Shown here one piece after another: positions 53,477-62,766 of a stretch of DNA of 64,000 nt. The translations under genes and the position numbers were made by a program. The DNA lies in assembly GCA_963704825.1 (NCBI GenBank), contig CAVPHV010000011.1, positions 62,001 to 126,000 of the forward strand, written 5' to 3'. The stretch's first letter is position 1. Each line of letters begins with the position of its first letter. The notes under the pieces were generated by a model that saw only the letters and a program-made list of their open reading frames with translations, had not been told where the DNA came from and made no database searches. The DNA comes from CAVPHV01 sp963704825 (lineage in GTDB: Bacteria > Actinomycetota > Acidimicrobiia > Spongiisociales > UBA5794).

Positions 53477-54252
53477 GCACCAAGAGCTGGGCGATCGCGT
53501 CGGGCGAAGGCCCAATCATCACAACTGCTATTCACGCCGGCCACGAGCTGAGGCCAGAGATTCGAGGACTGACGGCGCTGTCCGACGAGGAGCGCCTTCG
53601 TGAGGAAGACCCCTTCACGGATCAGTGGCTCAGGGTTGGCGATACAACGATCGGACTGACCACGTCGCGGTTCGAGGTGGATCTGAATCGCCCGCGTCAT
53701 TCCGCCGTCTATGTGGCACCGAGCGATGCCTGGGGTTTGCAGTTGTGGAACCAACCGCTGCCTCCAGACGTGATCCAGAGATCGCTCGAGATCTACGACA
53801 ACTTCTATTCCGAGCTGGAACAGACGTGCGACCGGGTTGCGGCAGCCCATGACCGGTTTGTCGTTCTCGACATTCACTCCTACAACCATCGGCGCCAAGG
53901 TCCCGACGCCGCCGTTGACCCGCCCAGTGAGAATCCAGAGATCAACGTCGGCACCGGCAGCGTCGACGTCGAGCTCTGGCGTGGCGTGGTGGACGCCTTC
54001 TCCTCGGCGCTCGCCCACCACCCCTTCGACGGGGGCCACCTCGATGTTCGGGAGAACGTTCGCTTCCGGGGGGGCCACATGAGCCGGTGGATCAATGAGC
54101 GCTATGCGGGCCGGGGTTGCGCGCTGGCCGTCGAGGTCAAGAAGATCTATATGGACGAGTGGACCGGCCAAGGCGACGAGATCGTCATCGTCAGTGTGGG
54201 CGAAGCACTCGCCGCCGCCACCGACGCCGTCCGCGAGTATCTCTCAGCCTGA
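53473..54252 (+). CDS. N-formylglutamate amidohydrolase-family protein
   Basis: A 259-residue zinc-dependent amidohydrolase of the FGase family. TAIHAGHELRPEIRG, EEDPFTD, SRFEVDLNRPR and VLDIHSYNHRR are the family's metal and substrate motifs. It would hydrolyse an N-acyl-glutamate-like amide. GTG overlaps the ATP-grasp stop (GTGA), and a convergent QEGLA peptidase gene follows. Histidine-degradation genes are absent, so this is probably not the hutG role. Confidence 0.82.
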   Translation: MSTKSWAIASGEGPIITTAIHAGHELRPEIRGLTALSDEERLREEDPFTDQWLRVGDTTIGLTTSRFEVDLNRPRHSAVYVAPSDAWGLQLWNQPLPPDVIQRSLEIYDNFYSELEQTCDRVAAAHDRFVVLDIHSYNHRRQGPDAAVDPPSENPEINVGTGSVDVELWRGVVDAFSSALAHHPFDGGHLDVRENVRFRGGHMSRWINERYAGRGCALAVEVKKIYMDEWTGQGDEIVIVSVGEALAAATDAVREYLSA

Positions 54253-54270
54253 ACCTCCGACGACGGACCG

Positions 54271-56169
54271 CTAGTTGGCGAGTTCTGCGAGGGCGACACC
54301 CTCGCGGAGCCGCTCGAGCCGGTAGTAGGTGTCGGGGTCATCGAGGTACGCCGGCCGCAGCGGCGGGTTGACGAGCACACCACGCCGCTGGAGTTCCTCG
54401 ATGACGGCCACGTGATTGAGCGCAATCTTGCCGACCAGCAGCGTGTCGAGTCTCCCACCGTCGGCTAGGTACCCGACAACACGCTGCAGCCCGCGCAAGT
54501 AGACCGCATCCTTGACGAACCCGCCGCCGCGATGGACCCGCATCGCCATTTGAAAGGCAGCCCGGGGGCCAAAGCCGTGTTGGTCGAGAATCAGCCGGTA
54601 GGTATCGATGAACTCAGCCCCATCACGTACCGACCGGGCGGCAATCACTCGACCGGCAAGCGTGCGCAACCGGCCGGGCGTTAGACCGTCGACCAGGTAC
54701 TCGGCCAGCACCGCAAGGCCCTCTTGGAGCTCGTCGTGGCCCGCAAGACCGGTGGCCAGCAGCTTGAGACGCTGCGCGGCGCCGTTCCAGTACGTGACAA
54801 CATGGGTGCCGACCTCATGTTGAATCAGCGGGTTGACCCGTCGAGGACTGAAGTGCATTCCGGATCCGACGAGGAGGCTGCCCGACGAGACCATCAGCGA
54901 GGTCACATCCTCACGCAACTGAACGGTTGCCTCGAGTTCCGGATACCGCTCGCGATAGCGATCGATCTCGATCTGAGCTGAGGCCGCCAGCGCCGCTGCG
55001 TCGGCCTTTGGCCCCGTGGTGCGACCAAGCGACGCCGGTAGCCGATCGAGGATCTCGGTGGCTTCGAGCACCATCGGCGGGTCGACGTCGCCGTAGAGGG
55101 CGACACCGGTGTGAAGGAACCGCTTGGTACCGCGGTCGCTGAGCAGGTCGAGCTTGAGTGAGAGCTCGCGCTGTTTCTCCCGGAAGATGGCCGCCAGCGT
55201 GGGGTCCTCGACCCGTTCGATTGGGATCTGGTAGAGCGCCCGCTTGACGCGGCTCGGATCAATGTCCAGTGGCCGATACCGAAAGATCGGAGACTTCAGT
55301 GCCTTGTTCCTGCGGAACGATCGAAAGGCCTGCTCGGTATTGACTGGAGTCACCATGAGCAACAGGTCGAACCCGGAGGCAACCGATGCCAATTGCCCAT
55401 CAACGCGAGATACGGCTCGCACGATGGCACGGCGACCCAACGCTTGATAGTGACGGGGCTGATGCGTGGTCTGGTTGAGGGCGAACTCGTACGCACACTG
55501 CTGTAGTGCCCGCGATAGCTGCCTCTGGATTCCACGCATGACTTCCGGCAGCAGGTCCCCCGTCGTCGGGTCGCGATAGATGGGCTGAATCTCGATTCCA
55601 ATCATGCGGACCGGCGATTTTCCGGTTCCGAACGAGCGCACCAAGCGTGGCATCCCCGGCGGGGAGAGCCGCGCTCCGGGCGCCAAGGTGACGTCGGCGG
55701 TTCGCCCCAGCACTCGGATCTTGCCGAGGCTTGTCACCAGTCGAGTCACGCTCGGGGATTCAGCATCGCTCCGGGGCACGATCACCCGAAACCCCATCCT
55801 GGGCAGCTCACCCAAGACACCGGGTTCCGAATCGGTCTCGGCAGCGCTCCAGACTTCGACGATCAGGAAGCCCCCGAACGCTTTGAGGGCCTCGTCGGCA
55901 ACCGATGAGACCAAGGCGGCGACACGGCTGCGGTGTTTGGCGGATCTCGGCGCGATGAGGTACGAAGCCTCGCCTCGAGCGAAGCGAGCGGTTCCGGTAT
56001 CGGCCGCCTCGAGCGGCGGTCGATACACAACGAGGAACGGCAGCTGTCGATCGATGTGAATTCGCCCGGCGTCGGGCAACGTGCGCCGAACCGTCTGGTT
56101 GGCTGAGATCCGTTCCCGTATCTGACCGATCAGCCGGTCGGTGATGACCGAGGGCTTCTTCGGCGCCAT
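54271..56169 (-). CDS. QEGLA-motif metallopeptidase-like protein (DUF1704)
   Basis: A 632-residue protein of the family named for its QEGLA motif, related to tyrosine/phenylalanine carboxypeptidases (MATCAP). HEVGTHVVTYW is the zinc-binding HExxxH-type motif and DELQEGLAVLAEYL carries QEGLA. It would cut C-terminal residues from peptides. GAGGAG lies before ATG 56169. It is convergent with the amidohydrolase gene. Genes of this family are, to my knowledge, found beside ATP-grasp ligases and formylglutamate amidohydrolases elsewhere, which suggests a joint peptide-modification role. Confidence 0.82.
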   Translation of the reverse strand: MAPKKPSVITDRLIGQIRERISANQTVRRTLPDAGRIHIDRQLPFLVVYRPPLEAADTGTARFARGEASYLIAPRSAKHRSRVAALVSSVADEALKAFGGFLIVEVWSAAETDSEPGVLGELPRMGFRVIVPRSDAESPSVTRLVTSLGKIRVLGRTADVTLAPGARLSPPGMPRLVRSFGTGKSPVRMIGIEIQPIYRDPTTGDLLPEVMRGIQRQLSRALQQCAYEFALNQTTHQPRHYQALGRRAIVRAVSRVDGQLASVASGFDLLLMVTPVNTEQAFRSFRRNKALKSPIFRYRPLDIDPSRVKRALYQIPIERVEDPTLAAIFREKQRELSLKLDLLSDRGTKRFLHTGVALYGDVDPPMVLEATEILDRLPASLGRTTGPKADAAALAASAQIEIDRYRERYPELEATVQLREDVTSLMVSSGSLLVGSGMHFSPRRVNPLIQHEVGTHVVTYWNGAAQRLKLLATGLAGHDELQEGLAVLAEYLVDGLTPGRLRTLAGRVIAARSVRDGAEFIDTYRLILDQHGFGPRAAFQMAMRVHRGGGFVKDAVYLRGLQRVVGYLADGGRLDTLLVGKIALNHVAVIEELQRRGVLVNPPLRPAYLDDPDTYYRLERLREGVALAELAN

Positions 56170-56323
56170 GGTGGACTCCTCGACGTGCGGCGGGCTGCCG
56201 GGCCGGCAGCTCATCGGGCCATTATGGGCCGCTCAGAGCTTGGCTGGCGCCACACGGGACCGCGGTGCCGGGAGCTACGGGTGTCGGACCACCACCTCCG
56301 ACCAATCGGGCCGGGCAACGCTC

Positions 56324-57352
56324 CTACAGACTCGCCCTGGCCAAGTTGGCGCCGGCCACCATGTGCTCGAGCTTCACCCGGCTCGCCCAGCGCGCCGTCT
56401 GTGACAGACCGCAGTCCGGCGACACACTGAGCCGGTCGGCAGGCACGTAACGCAGGCACTCGGCGATCCGGGCTGCCACATCCTCGGGCGTCTCGATGTA
56501 GTAGTTCTTCACGTCGATCACACCGACGGCGACATCCTTGACGTCGGCAACCTCGGCGAGGCGGTCGAGTTCGGCGAACTCGCGGCTTGCCATCTCGAAG
56601 TGGATCTCGTCGGCGGCAAGATCGAGGAACGCCGGAAACATCGGCGCATACCGGCGCGGTGCCACGGCGCGCCCCTTGTAGTTCCCAAAGCAGAGATGGG
56701 CACCCAGGTAACAGGAGCCGACCACGGGTGCCACGGTGCGGTTGTAGATGTCGACCAGTCGCTCCGGGTCCTCGCGATGGGCGTAGCAGCTCATCGATGG
56801 TTCATCGACCGTGATGATCTCGCATCCCGCGGCGACCAGCGCCTCCAACTCCCGCTGCACGATCGGCACCAGTGCTTCGGTGACGGCATAACGGTCCGGA
56901 TAGTCGGCGTTGGGCAACAGCCGGCCCGACAGCGTGTACGGCCCGGGAACGCTGGACTTGAGGCCGGGGCCCCACGGAGCCAACTCGACCAGGCGCTCGT
57001 ACTCGGCGACGACCCCGAGCCCGTCGGGAGCGGCCAGTTCGCCGACGATCGTGTGCTTCCCCCGCTGGTCGTGGGCAGGGGGTCCAAAGCGTCGAACCGA
57101 TGAATAGTCGGCGACGATCCCGGAGAGGAACCCGTAGAAGGAGAGGTTGAAGTCGAAGCGGCTCTGCTCGCCGTCGGTAATGACGTCGATGCCCGCTCTG
57201 ACCTGATCCATGATCGCCGCCGTGGTGGCGTCCGCCTGCATCTCCGCAATGTCGGCGGCGCCGAACTCGTCGAGGTGCTCGGCGGCGTACTCGAGCCATC
57301 CGGGGAATGGATAGCTGCCGATCACGGAGGTGAGGATGGGATCGTGTGGCAT
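56324..57352 (-). CDS. MetE-core (cobalamin-independent methionine synthase C-terminal domain) protein
   Basis: A 342-residue single-domain homologue of the catalytic half of MetE. The zinc ligands are visible: HxC in LGAHLCFGNYKG, Glu in IHFEMAS and Cys in SPDCGLSQTARW. The N-terminal domain of MetE that binds folate is absent. Such core proteins are known or suspected to take methyl groups from other donors, such as methyl-corrinoid proteins. ATG 57352. Zinc methyltransferase is firm; the donor and acceptor are not. Confidence 0.8.
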   Translation of the reverse strand: MPHDPILTSVIGSYPFPGWLEYAAEHLDEFGAADIAEMQADATTAAIMDQVRAGIDVITDGEQSRFDFNLSFYGFLSGIVADYSSVRRFGPPAHDQRGKHTIVGELAAPDGLGVVAEYERLVELAPWGPGLKSSVPGPYTLSGRLLPNADYPDRYAVTEALVPIVQRELEALVAAGCEIITVDEPSMSCYAHREDPERLVDIYNRTVAPVVGSCYLGAHLCFGNYKGRAVAPRRYAPMFPAFLDLAADEIHFEMASREFAELDRLAEVADVKDVAVGVIDVKNYYIETPEDVAARIAECLRYVPADRLSVSPDCGLSQTARWASRVKLEHMVAGANLARASL

Positions 57353-57472
57353 CGGGAGACCTTACCCAACTAGTGCCCCGGCCGATATCGTTGGCGATGT
57401 TGAGGCCGAGTCAGGGGCGTTGCCGGCAAGGACGCACGACGAAGACCCATCAGGGGACACGTCGAGGACGAG

Positions 57473-57490
57473 GACGCCGCCGGCGGCGTC
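57473..57490. terminator. 18-base perfect palindrome in the gap after the SDR gene
   Basis: GACGCCGCCGGCGGCGTC lies between the SDR gene (ending 57564, minus) and the MetE-core gene (starting 57352, minus). It could form a hairpin with a 4-base loop and end the catabolic operon. Otherwise the 211-base gap shows nothing. Confidence 0.4.
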
Positions 57491-57563
57491 GCCGGCCGTC
57501 CTCAACGCGGCAAACGTTGCTGGTCGGGGCACCAACCAGGAGTGGCTCATATCAGTGGTCACT

Positions 57564-58376
57564 TCAGTCGTCGATCGCATGACCGACCGTGCCGTTGATG
57601 ACGAGGCCACCGTCGACCACGATCTCCTGGCCGGTCATGTAGCGGGACGCCTCAGACGCCACGAAGACCACAACGTCGGCGACTTCCTCCTCGGATCCGA
57701 TCCGGCCCAGGGGGATTCGCTGTTCGTAGGTGCGCCGCACCTCAGGCGTGTAGGCCTTGACGTTCAGCGGCGTGTCGGTGGCACCCGGAGACACCGCATT
57801 GACGGTGACGCCGTGAGCCGCCGCTTCGAGCGCCAGGGTCTTGGTGAGGCCGACGACGCCGCCCTTGGCGGTGATGTAGGCGCCCAGGTTCGCCACCACG
57901 AGGATGTCGGCGGCCGAGGTGATATTGATGATCCGGCCTCGCCGCTGGCCATACATGATCTTGGCTGCCGCCCGGCTCCCGTAGAAGTAACCGTGGAGGT
58001 TGGCAGCCAGGAGTCCGTGCCAATCCTCGTCGCTGGTTGCAACGAGTGGCTTGACCATCAGCCGCGCCGCATTGTTGACCCAGATGTCCAGAGTCCCCCA
58101 CCGCGAGGTTGCCTCCGCGGCCAAACGCCCCGCCGTGTCGGGATCGCCCATGTCGGCCTGGAGGATCACCGCCTTTCGGCCGGTCGCTTCGATCTGGGTC
58201 CGAACCCGAGCTGCGCCATCGTGGTCGGAGCGATAGCATCCCACCACGTTGGCTCCTGACTCTGCCAAGGCAACGGCGACGGCGCGGCCGATGCCGTTGG
58301 AAACACCCGTGACCACTGCGGTCGGCCCGACGAGCGAATGGCGATCGACGGCATCCGTTCTGTTGCTGGCCATCAT
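57564..58376 (-). CDS. SDR-family oxidoreductase
   Basis: A 270-residue classical short-chain dehydrogenase: VVTGVSNGIGRAVAVAL nucleotide motif, NNAARLM, SAADI, catalytic YITAKGGVVGL and VSPGATDTPLN. The ATG shares a base with the preceding stop (TGATG), so it is the last coupled gene of the catabolic operon. Substrate probably a sugar or sugar-acid intermediate, inferred from the operon. Confidence 0.87.
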   Translation of the reverse strand: MMASNRTDAVDRHSLVGPTAVVTGVSNGIGRAVAVALAESGANVVGCYRSDHDGAARVRTQIEATGRKAVILQADMGDPDTAGRLAAEATSRWGTLDIWVNNAARLMVKPLVATSDEDWHGLLAANLHGYFYGSRAAAKIMYGQRRGRIINITSAADILVVANLGAYITAKGGVVGLTKTLALEAAAHGVTVNAVSPGATDTPLNVKAYTPEVRRTYEQRIPLGRIGSEEEVADVVVFVASEASRYMTGQEIVVDGGLVINGTVGHAIDD

Positions 58377-59425
58377 CAGTCCGTCCCTTTCTCTCCGGTG
58401 CCGGTTCGGGGGTCGAGCACGATCTTCATCCCTTCGCCCGCCCGCGTAGCTGCGAACGCCCGCTCCCACTCGTGGAGTGGAACGACGTCGGTGACAAGCG
58501 GATCGAGGTCGACCAATCCCGCCTCGAGCAATTGCAGAGCCCGCTGCCACGAGCGCGGTGTGCTGGCGTTGCCCGAGGTCATGTCGAGTTCGCGATAGAG
58601 AAGGACGTCGAGCGGGACCGTGACCGGCTTGCCGAAGATGCCGACCTGGATGTAGCGGCCGTCCTTGCGAACGGCTGCAAATGCAGTCTGCGCCCCGCTC
58701 TCATGACCCGAGGCCTCGGCCACCACGTCGAACTCGCCGAGGTCGGCCAGACCATCACCTGATACGGCAACCGTAAACCCGAGCGACGCCGCCAACCCGA
58801 GCCGATCCCGGTCCCGCTCGAGGCCGATCAACGTCACCACACCTCCCGCGGCCCTGGCGGCCTGGGCGGTGAGCAGCCCCATGGTTCCCGGACCGACAAC
58901 CAGCACCGTGTCACCGGCGTCGATGACGGGCGGATCGAAGAGGCAGCGGGTCACACAGGCCAGCGGCTCGACCAAGGCGCCGGCGTGGATCCCGACATGG
59001 TCGGGGAGCCGCCACAGACTGCGCGCCGGAAGGGTGATCCAACGAGCAAAGCCGCCGTTCTCACGCGAGCCAATCGAGCGCCGGTCGGAGCAGAGGTTCG
59101 GCTTGCCGTCGCGACAGAACCCGCACACCTCGCAGTACGAGTAGTAGGTCTCGCACGCTACCCGCGCCCCGAGCCAGCCCGCGTCGACCCCCGCACCGAC
59201 CACGGCGACTTCGCCGGTGACCTCGTGCCCCATGGTGACCGGAGGCTCCGAGGGAAACTCGTCGTCGGCGATGTGAAGGTCGGTACCACAGATCCCCGTG
59301 GCCAGGACCTCGATGAGCACTTCACCAGGACCCGGCGGTCGCACCGGCTGCGTCCACATCGCGAGTTTGCCCGGGCCGGGAACCAGCTTGCCAACCGCAG
59401 GAGTTGTATCCGGGACGAAGGTCAT
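58376..59425 (-). CDS. zinc-dependent alcohol/polyol dehydrogenase
   Basis: A 349-residue medium-chain dehydrogenase like sorbitol or threonine dehydrogenase. Catalytic-zinc residues are in GICGTDLHIAD and TMGHEVTGEVAVVGAGVD; the structural-zinc cysteines are in YSYCEVCGFCRDGKPNLC; the NAD fold is VLVVGPGTMGLLTAQAARA. The ATG overlaps the lactonase stop (ATGA), and its stop overlaps the SDR start. Confidence 0.87.
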   Translation of the reverse strand: MTFVPDTTPAVGKLVPGPGKLAMWTQPVRPPGPGEVLIEVLATGICGTDLHIADDEFPSEPPVTMGHEVTGEVAVVGAGVDAGWLGARVACETYYSYCEVCGFCRDGKPNLCSDRRSIGSRENGGFARWITLPARSLWRLPDHVGIHAGALVEPLACVTRCLFDPPVIDAGDTVLVVGPGTMGLLTAQAARAAGGVVTLIGLERDRDRLGLAASLGFTVAVSGDGLADLGEFDVVAEASGHESGAQTAFAAVRKDGRYIQVGIFGKPVTVPLDVLLYRELDMTSGNASTPRSWQRALQLLEAGLVDLDPLVTDVVPLHEWERAFAATRAGEGMKIVLDPRTGTGEKGTD

Positions 59426-60390
59426 GCCGCCATCTCCGCGAGGCTGAAGAACCGGGCCGGGTTCGAGCGCAGGATCTGGCCGATAGCGTCGTCGTCGACA
59501 CCGAGCCGAGCCAGGACGGCAACAACATCGACCACCAGTGCCGCCAGGCCGGGAGCACCTCCGTAGGCGGTCCACATCGAGCGGCGGGCTCCGTCGGTGC
59601 CGACCATCACCTGTTTGGCGTAGCCGCCTGCCGCCGCCTCGGCTATCAGACGCACGGTGCGGTTCTCCTCGTCGATGGGGTGGCGCAGCGCCTGGTCGTA
59701 CTCGAGGTTGACACCGGTCGCCACGAGGTCGCGGTGGTATCCGATGTCACCTACCTTGTCGGTGTGCGACAAGACCACTCGGTCAGGCTCTACCCCTAAC
59801 CCGGCGAGGACTTCCACCTGCTCGATCCCGCCGCGTCCCTCCTCACAGTGGGTGAGGATCGGTGCCCCGGCGGCAGCATGGGCTGCCGCCGCCGCGGCGA
59901 ACACTCGCCGGTCGCGGGCGTTGAGCTTCTCCTGCAGGGTTCCCACCTTGATGAGACCGGCGCGATGCGGAGTGCGTTCGATCACCGGACCGCGATAGTC
60001 GTAGCGGTCGATGCCGTCCTGGAGATCGGCGATGAACAGCCCCGCCAGGATGTCTGGGTCGGCCTCGTTCGCCCACGACAGCCCCGGATACCACTTGCGG
60101 GTGTGCAACCCGGTCGTTGCGATGATGTCGACGCCGGACCGCCGGCTCGCCTCGGCAAGTCGGATCGGATCGCGCCCGACCCCACATGGCATCGCATCGA
60201 CGACACATCCAACCCCGGCGGCAGCGCAATCGCCCAATTCGGCTGCCGCCGCGTCGACATCGTTGAGCAGGATCTCGGGAAAGCGGTCCTCCACCAACGG
60301 GCAATCGAGGATCACGTGTTCGTGGGCGTAGGTCACGCCGAGGTCGCAGGCCGGGATGTCTCCCAGCACGGTGCGCACCACACCCGTCAT
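59422..60390 (-). CDS. phosphotriesterase-family hydrolase, probable lactonase
   Basis: A 322-residue TIM-barrel amidohydrolase of the PTE family. Metal ligands: HxH in YAHEHVILD, the bridging Lys in GLIKVGTLQ, His in LTHCEEG and LSHTDK, and Asp in VGTDGARR. Related enzymes open sugar or acyl lactones. Start and stop both overlap neighbouring genes, so it is coupled to the FAD-oxidoreductase and the alcohol dehydrogenase; opening the lactone made by one of them is a sensible role. Confidence 0.85.
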   Translation of the reverse strand: MTGVVRTVLGDIPACDLGVTYAHEHVILDCPLVEDRFPEILLNDVDAAAAELGDCAAAGVGCVVDAMPCGVGRDPIRLAEASRRSGVDIIATTGLHTRKWYPGLSWANEADPDILAGLFIADLQDGIDRYDYRGPVIERTPHRAGLIKVGTLQEKLNARDRRVFAAAAAAHAAAGAPILTHCEEGRGGIEQVEVLAGLGVEPDRVVLSHTDKVGDIGYHRDLVATGVNLEYDQALRHPIDEENRTVRLIAEAAAGGYAKQVMVGTDGARRSMWTAYGGAPGLAALVVDVVAVLARLGVDDDAIGQILRSNPARFFSLAEMAA

Positions 60391-61721
60391 CGCACATCCT
60401 CGATCGCCACCAACGCGCCGTCGCTTCGGAGGCCTTCCCGGATCACCTGCGGATCGATCGCACGCACCTCACCCCCAACGCCCGTTGCCAGTGCCGCTGC
60501 CATGCCGGCGGCCTGGCCCATCGCCATGCATTGGGCCATCGAGCGCACAGATGCCTGGGCGTCGTGCTCTGCCGAAAAGCAGCGGCCTGCTGCGAGGACA
60601 TTGACCCCGTCACGCGGGATCAGGGTCCGCAGCGGAATACCTACCACCTTGCCGTCGGGCAGGTATTCCCATGTGGTCCCCGAACCCGCACCACCGTGGT
60701 GGTCTTCGATCGGTGCCCCACACAGCCCGATCTGATCCTCGAAATGGCGAGCCGCCAGCACGTCGTCACGGGTGAGCCGGTAGTCGCCGTAAACGCGCCG
60801 AGTCTCCCGCAGCCCGACCTGGCTGGACAGCGCGATCAAGGACGCCCGCTCGTATCCCGGCACCTTGTCGATGAGGAACCGGACGTACTCGAGGGCTTGG
60901 CGGCGACCTTCGATTTCGGCTGCGGTCAGCACCTCGGGGTCGGTGGCGTTGCGAAAGTCTCCGGCGGGTGACGGCCGCACTTGGTCGATCCGCGTCATCA
61001 CGGTGGCCGTCATGCCATCGACCGGGGTGACATGATCGCTGCCTTCGAGCCGCGGCAGGTCGTACTCGCCGGACCCGCTCGCCTCCCTCATCAGGGCGTG
61101 GAGATGCTCCTTGTCGACGGAGCGACGCCGCTCCATGTCGACGTTCGCCATGCGGAACGTGGTGGAGAGGGTCTGTGCCGGAGATCGGGCTCCGGCCAGC
61201 TCGTAGCCGAAGCCGGCATGGTGGCACACATCTGCATCACCCGATGCATCGATCACCACCCTTGGGGCAACCGTGACGTGCCCGGCCTTGGTGGCGACGA
61301 GCAGCGATTCGATCCGGCCGTCGCGCAGGACAACATCCTGCAGGAAGGAGTGGAGCAGAATCTGAGCGCCGGCGTCGACGACGAGTTGCTCCCACACCAC
61401 CTTGAGGTGTTCTGCCAGATACGTGATACCCGTGCCTGCTCCGTAGGTGTTCGGTCGCTCGACGACCTCGCCGATGGCGCGCAAGCCGGCAACGACGTCG
61501 TCGCCGATTCCGGCAACGACCTTGCGGGCTCGATCGCCCGGCGTGTAGAAGCCGTAGAACGTGTCGAGCACTGCCGTGGAGTTGCCGCCGAGGAACGGCA
61601 GCTTCTCGATGAGCAGTGTGCTGGCCCCATTGCGCGCCGCGGCAATCGCCGCCGACGATCCGGCAGCCCCGGAGCCGACGACAACGACGTCAAATGGTCC
61701 GTACGTAGTGGGGCTGGTCAA
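60387..61721 (-). CDS. FAD-dependent oxidoreductase (FAD_oxidored type)
   Basis: A 444-residue flavoprotein. Rossmann motif VVVVGSGAAGSSAAIAAARNG, then FLGGNSTAVLDTFYGF, VVIDASGDADVCHHAG and the C-terminal MAMGQAAGMAAALA match PF12831 proteins, found in sugar and aromatic catabolic clusters. The TTG start at 61721 has no clear ribosome site; repeat R2b ends just 17 bases upstream and may have separated the gene from its original one. No alternative start precedes the FAD motif. Confidence 0.8.
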   Translation of the reverse strand: MTSPTTYGPFDVVVVGSGAAGSSAAIAAARNGASTLLIEKLPFLGGNSTAVLDTFYGFYTPGDRARKVVAGIGDDVVAGLRAIGEVVERPNTYGAGTGITYLAEHLKVVWEQLVVDAGAQILLHSFLQDVVLRDGRIESLLVATKAGHVTVAPRVVIDASGDADVCHHAGFGYELAGARSPAQTLSTTFRMANVDMERRRSVDKEHLHALMREASGSGEYDLPRLEGSDHVTPVDGMTATVMTRIDQVRPSPAGDFRNATDPEVLTAAEIEGRRQALEYVRFLIDKVPGYERASLIALSSQVGLRETRRVYGDYRLTRDDVLAARHFEDQIGLCGAPIEDHHGGAGSGTTWEYLPDGKVVGIPLRTLIPRDGVNVLAAGRCFSAEHDAQASVRSMAQCMAMGQAAGMAAALATGVGGEVRAIDPQVIREGLRSDGALVAIEDVR

Positions 61722-61738
61722 GGTCGGCTCGGCAACTG

Positions 61739-61840
61739 AGGAGACTGTTGACCAACGCCAGCTTGGGCTTGCCGCGAAGCCCAGGACCGGGCGTTTGGTC
61801 GGTGGTGCAATCCCGCACGGCGTTTGCTCAACACCCTCCT
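61739..61840. repeat. R2b repeat between operon genes
   Basis: 102 bases with the same inverted ends as R2a (AGGAGACTGTTGACCAA and the reverse complement of AGGAGGGTGTTGAGCAA), in the opposite orientation, and different middle sequence that folds into its own hairpins. It supplies two bases of the stop codon of the gene at 61839. Confidence 0.75.
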
Positions 61841-62753
61841 AGTGGACGTACGGTGCCAGCACGTCGCGTGCCAGCAGGAACCCGCGCTTGACCAGTTCGT
61901 CGGTCGCCTCAAAACCCCGGTCCTCATGCTCGATGATGATGGGGCCGTCGTAGCCGACTCGGTACAGAGCTGAGAAGACGACGCCCCAATCGACATGACC
62001 CAACCCGGGCAGCCGAGGGACCTGCCAACCGATGCCGCCGGACAGCGACCCGTTCTCGTAGAGCCCGGTGTAGTCGATCATCACGTCCTTCGCTTGGAAG
62101 TGATAGATGCGCTCACCGAACTCCATGATCGCTCGCTGCATGTCGATCATCAGCCAAACGAGGTGCGAAGGATCGAAGTTGAGGCCGATCGTCTCCCCAA
62201 ACTCCTCGAGCATGAGCCGCCAGATCCTCGGGTTGTAGGCCACGTTGTGGCCGGAGGGCCATTCGTCCGTGGAGAAGATCATCGGGCAGTTCTCGATGGC
62301 GATCCTGACACCGTTGTCCTGCGCACACGCGATGATCTCGGGCCAGACCCGGGTTGCCTTTTCCCAGTTCTCGTCCTGGGTCAGGGCGCGGTCGGCCCCG
62401 ATGAACGTGTTGACGATCCCGACGTCCATCTTGCCGGCGGCGACGATAACCTTCTTCAGATGGTCGATGACCGTCCGGGCGTGCTCTGCGTCGGGATGTA
62501 GGGGATTGGGGTAGAACCCGAGTCCGGAGATCTCCAGTCCTTTGCTGTTCATGCCGGCGACGATCTCAGAGGCCTGTGTGTCCGAGATGCCATCGACATC
62601 GATGTGGCTCGTCCCGGCGTAGCGGCGGGTGTCGCCACTGGCCGCCGGCCAGCAGGCGATCTCGATCGTGGTGAACCCGTTGGCCGCCGTCCAGTCGGCG
62701 ACTTCCTCCAACTCGGTCTCGGGGAACGGTGCGGTCAGCAATCCGAGTTTCAT
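61839..62753 (-). CDS. xylose-isomerase-like TIM-barrel sugar epimerase/isomerase
   Basis: A 304-residue protein of the sugar phosphate isomerase/epimerase (AP endonuclease-2 fold) group. Metal-site residues are in the pattern VRIAIENCPM, GLNFDPSHLVW, YHFQAKD and IIIEHEDRG. Related proteins are IolE, hydroxypyruvate isomerase and 2-keto-myo-inositol dehydratase-like enzymes. ATG 62753 has GAGGAGAA upstream. It follows the Gfo/Idh gene by 13 bases. Confidence 0.85.
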   Translation of the reverse strand: MKLGLLTAPFPETELEEVADWTAANGFTTIEIACWPAASGDTRRYAGTSHIDVDGISDTQASEIVAGMNSKGLEISGLGFYPNPLHPDAEHARTVIDHLKKVIVAAGKMDVGIVNTFIGADRALTQDENWEKATRVWPEIIACAQDNGVRIAIENCPMIFSTDEWPSGHNVAYNPRIWRLMLEEFGETIGLNFDPSHLVWLMIDMQRAIMEFGERIYHFQAKDVMIDYTGLYENGSLSGGIGWQVPRLPGLGHVDWGVVFSALYRVGYDGPIIIEHEDRGFEATDELVKRGFLLARDVLAPYVH

Positions 62754-62766
62754 GCGCTTCTCCTCA

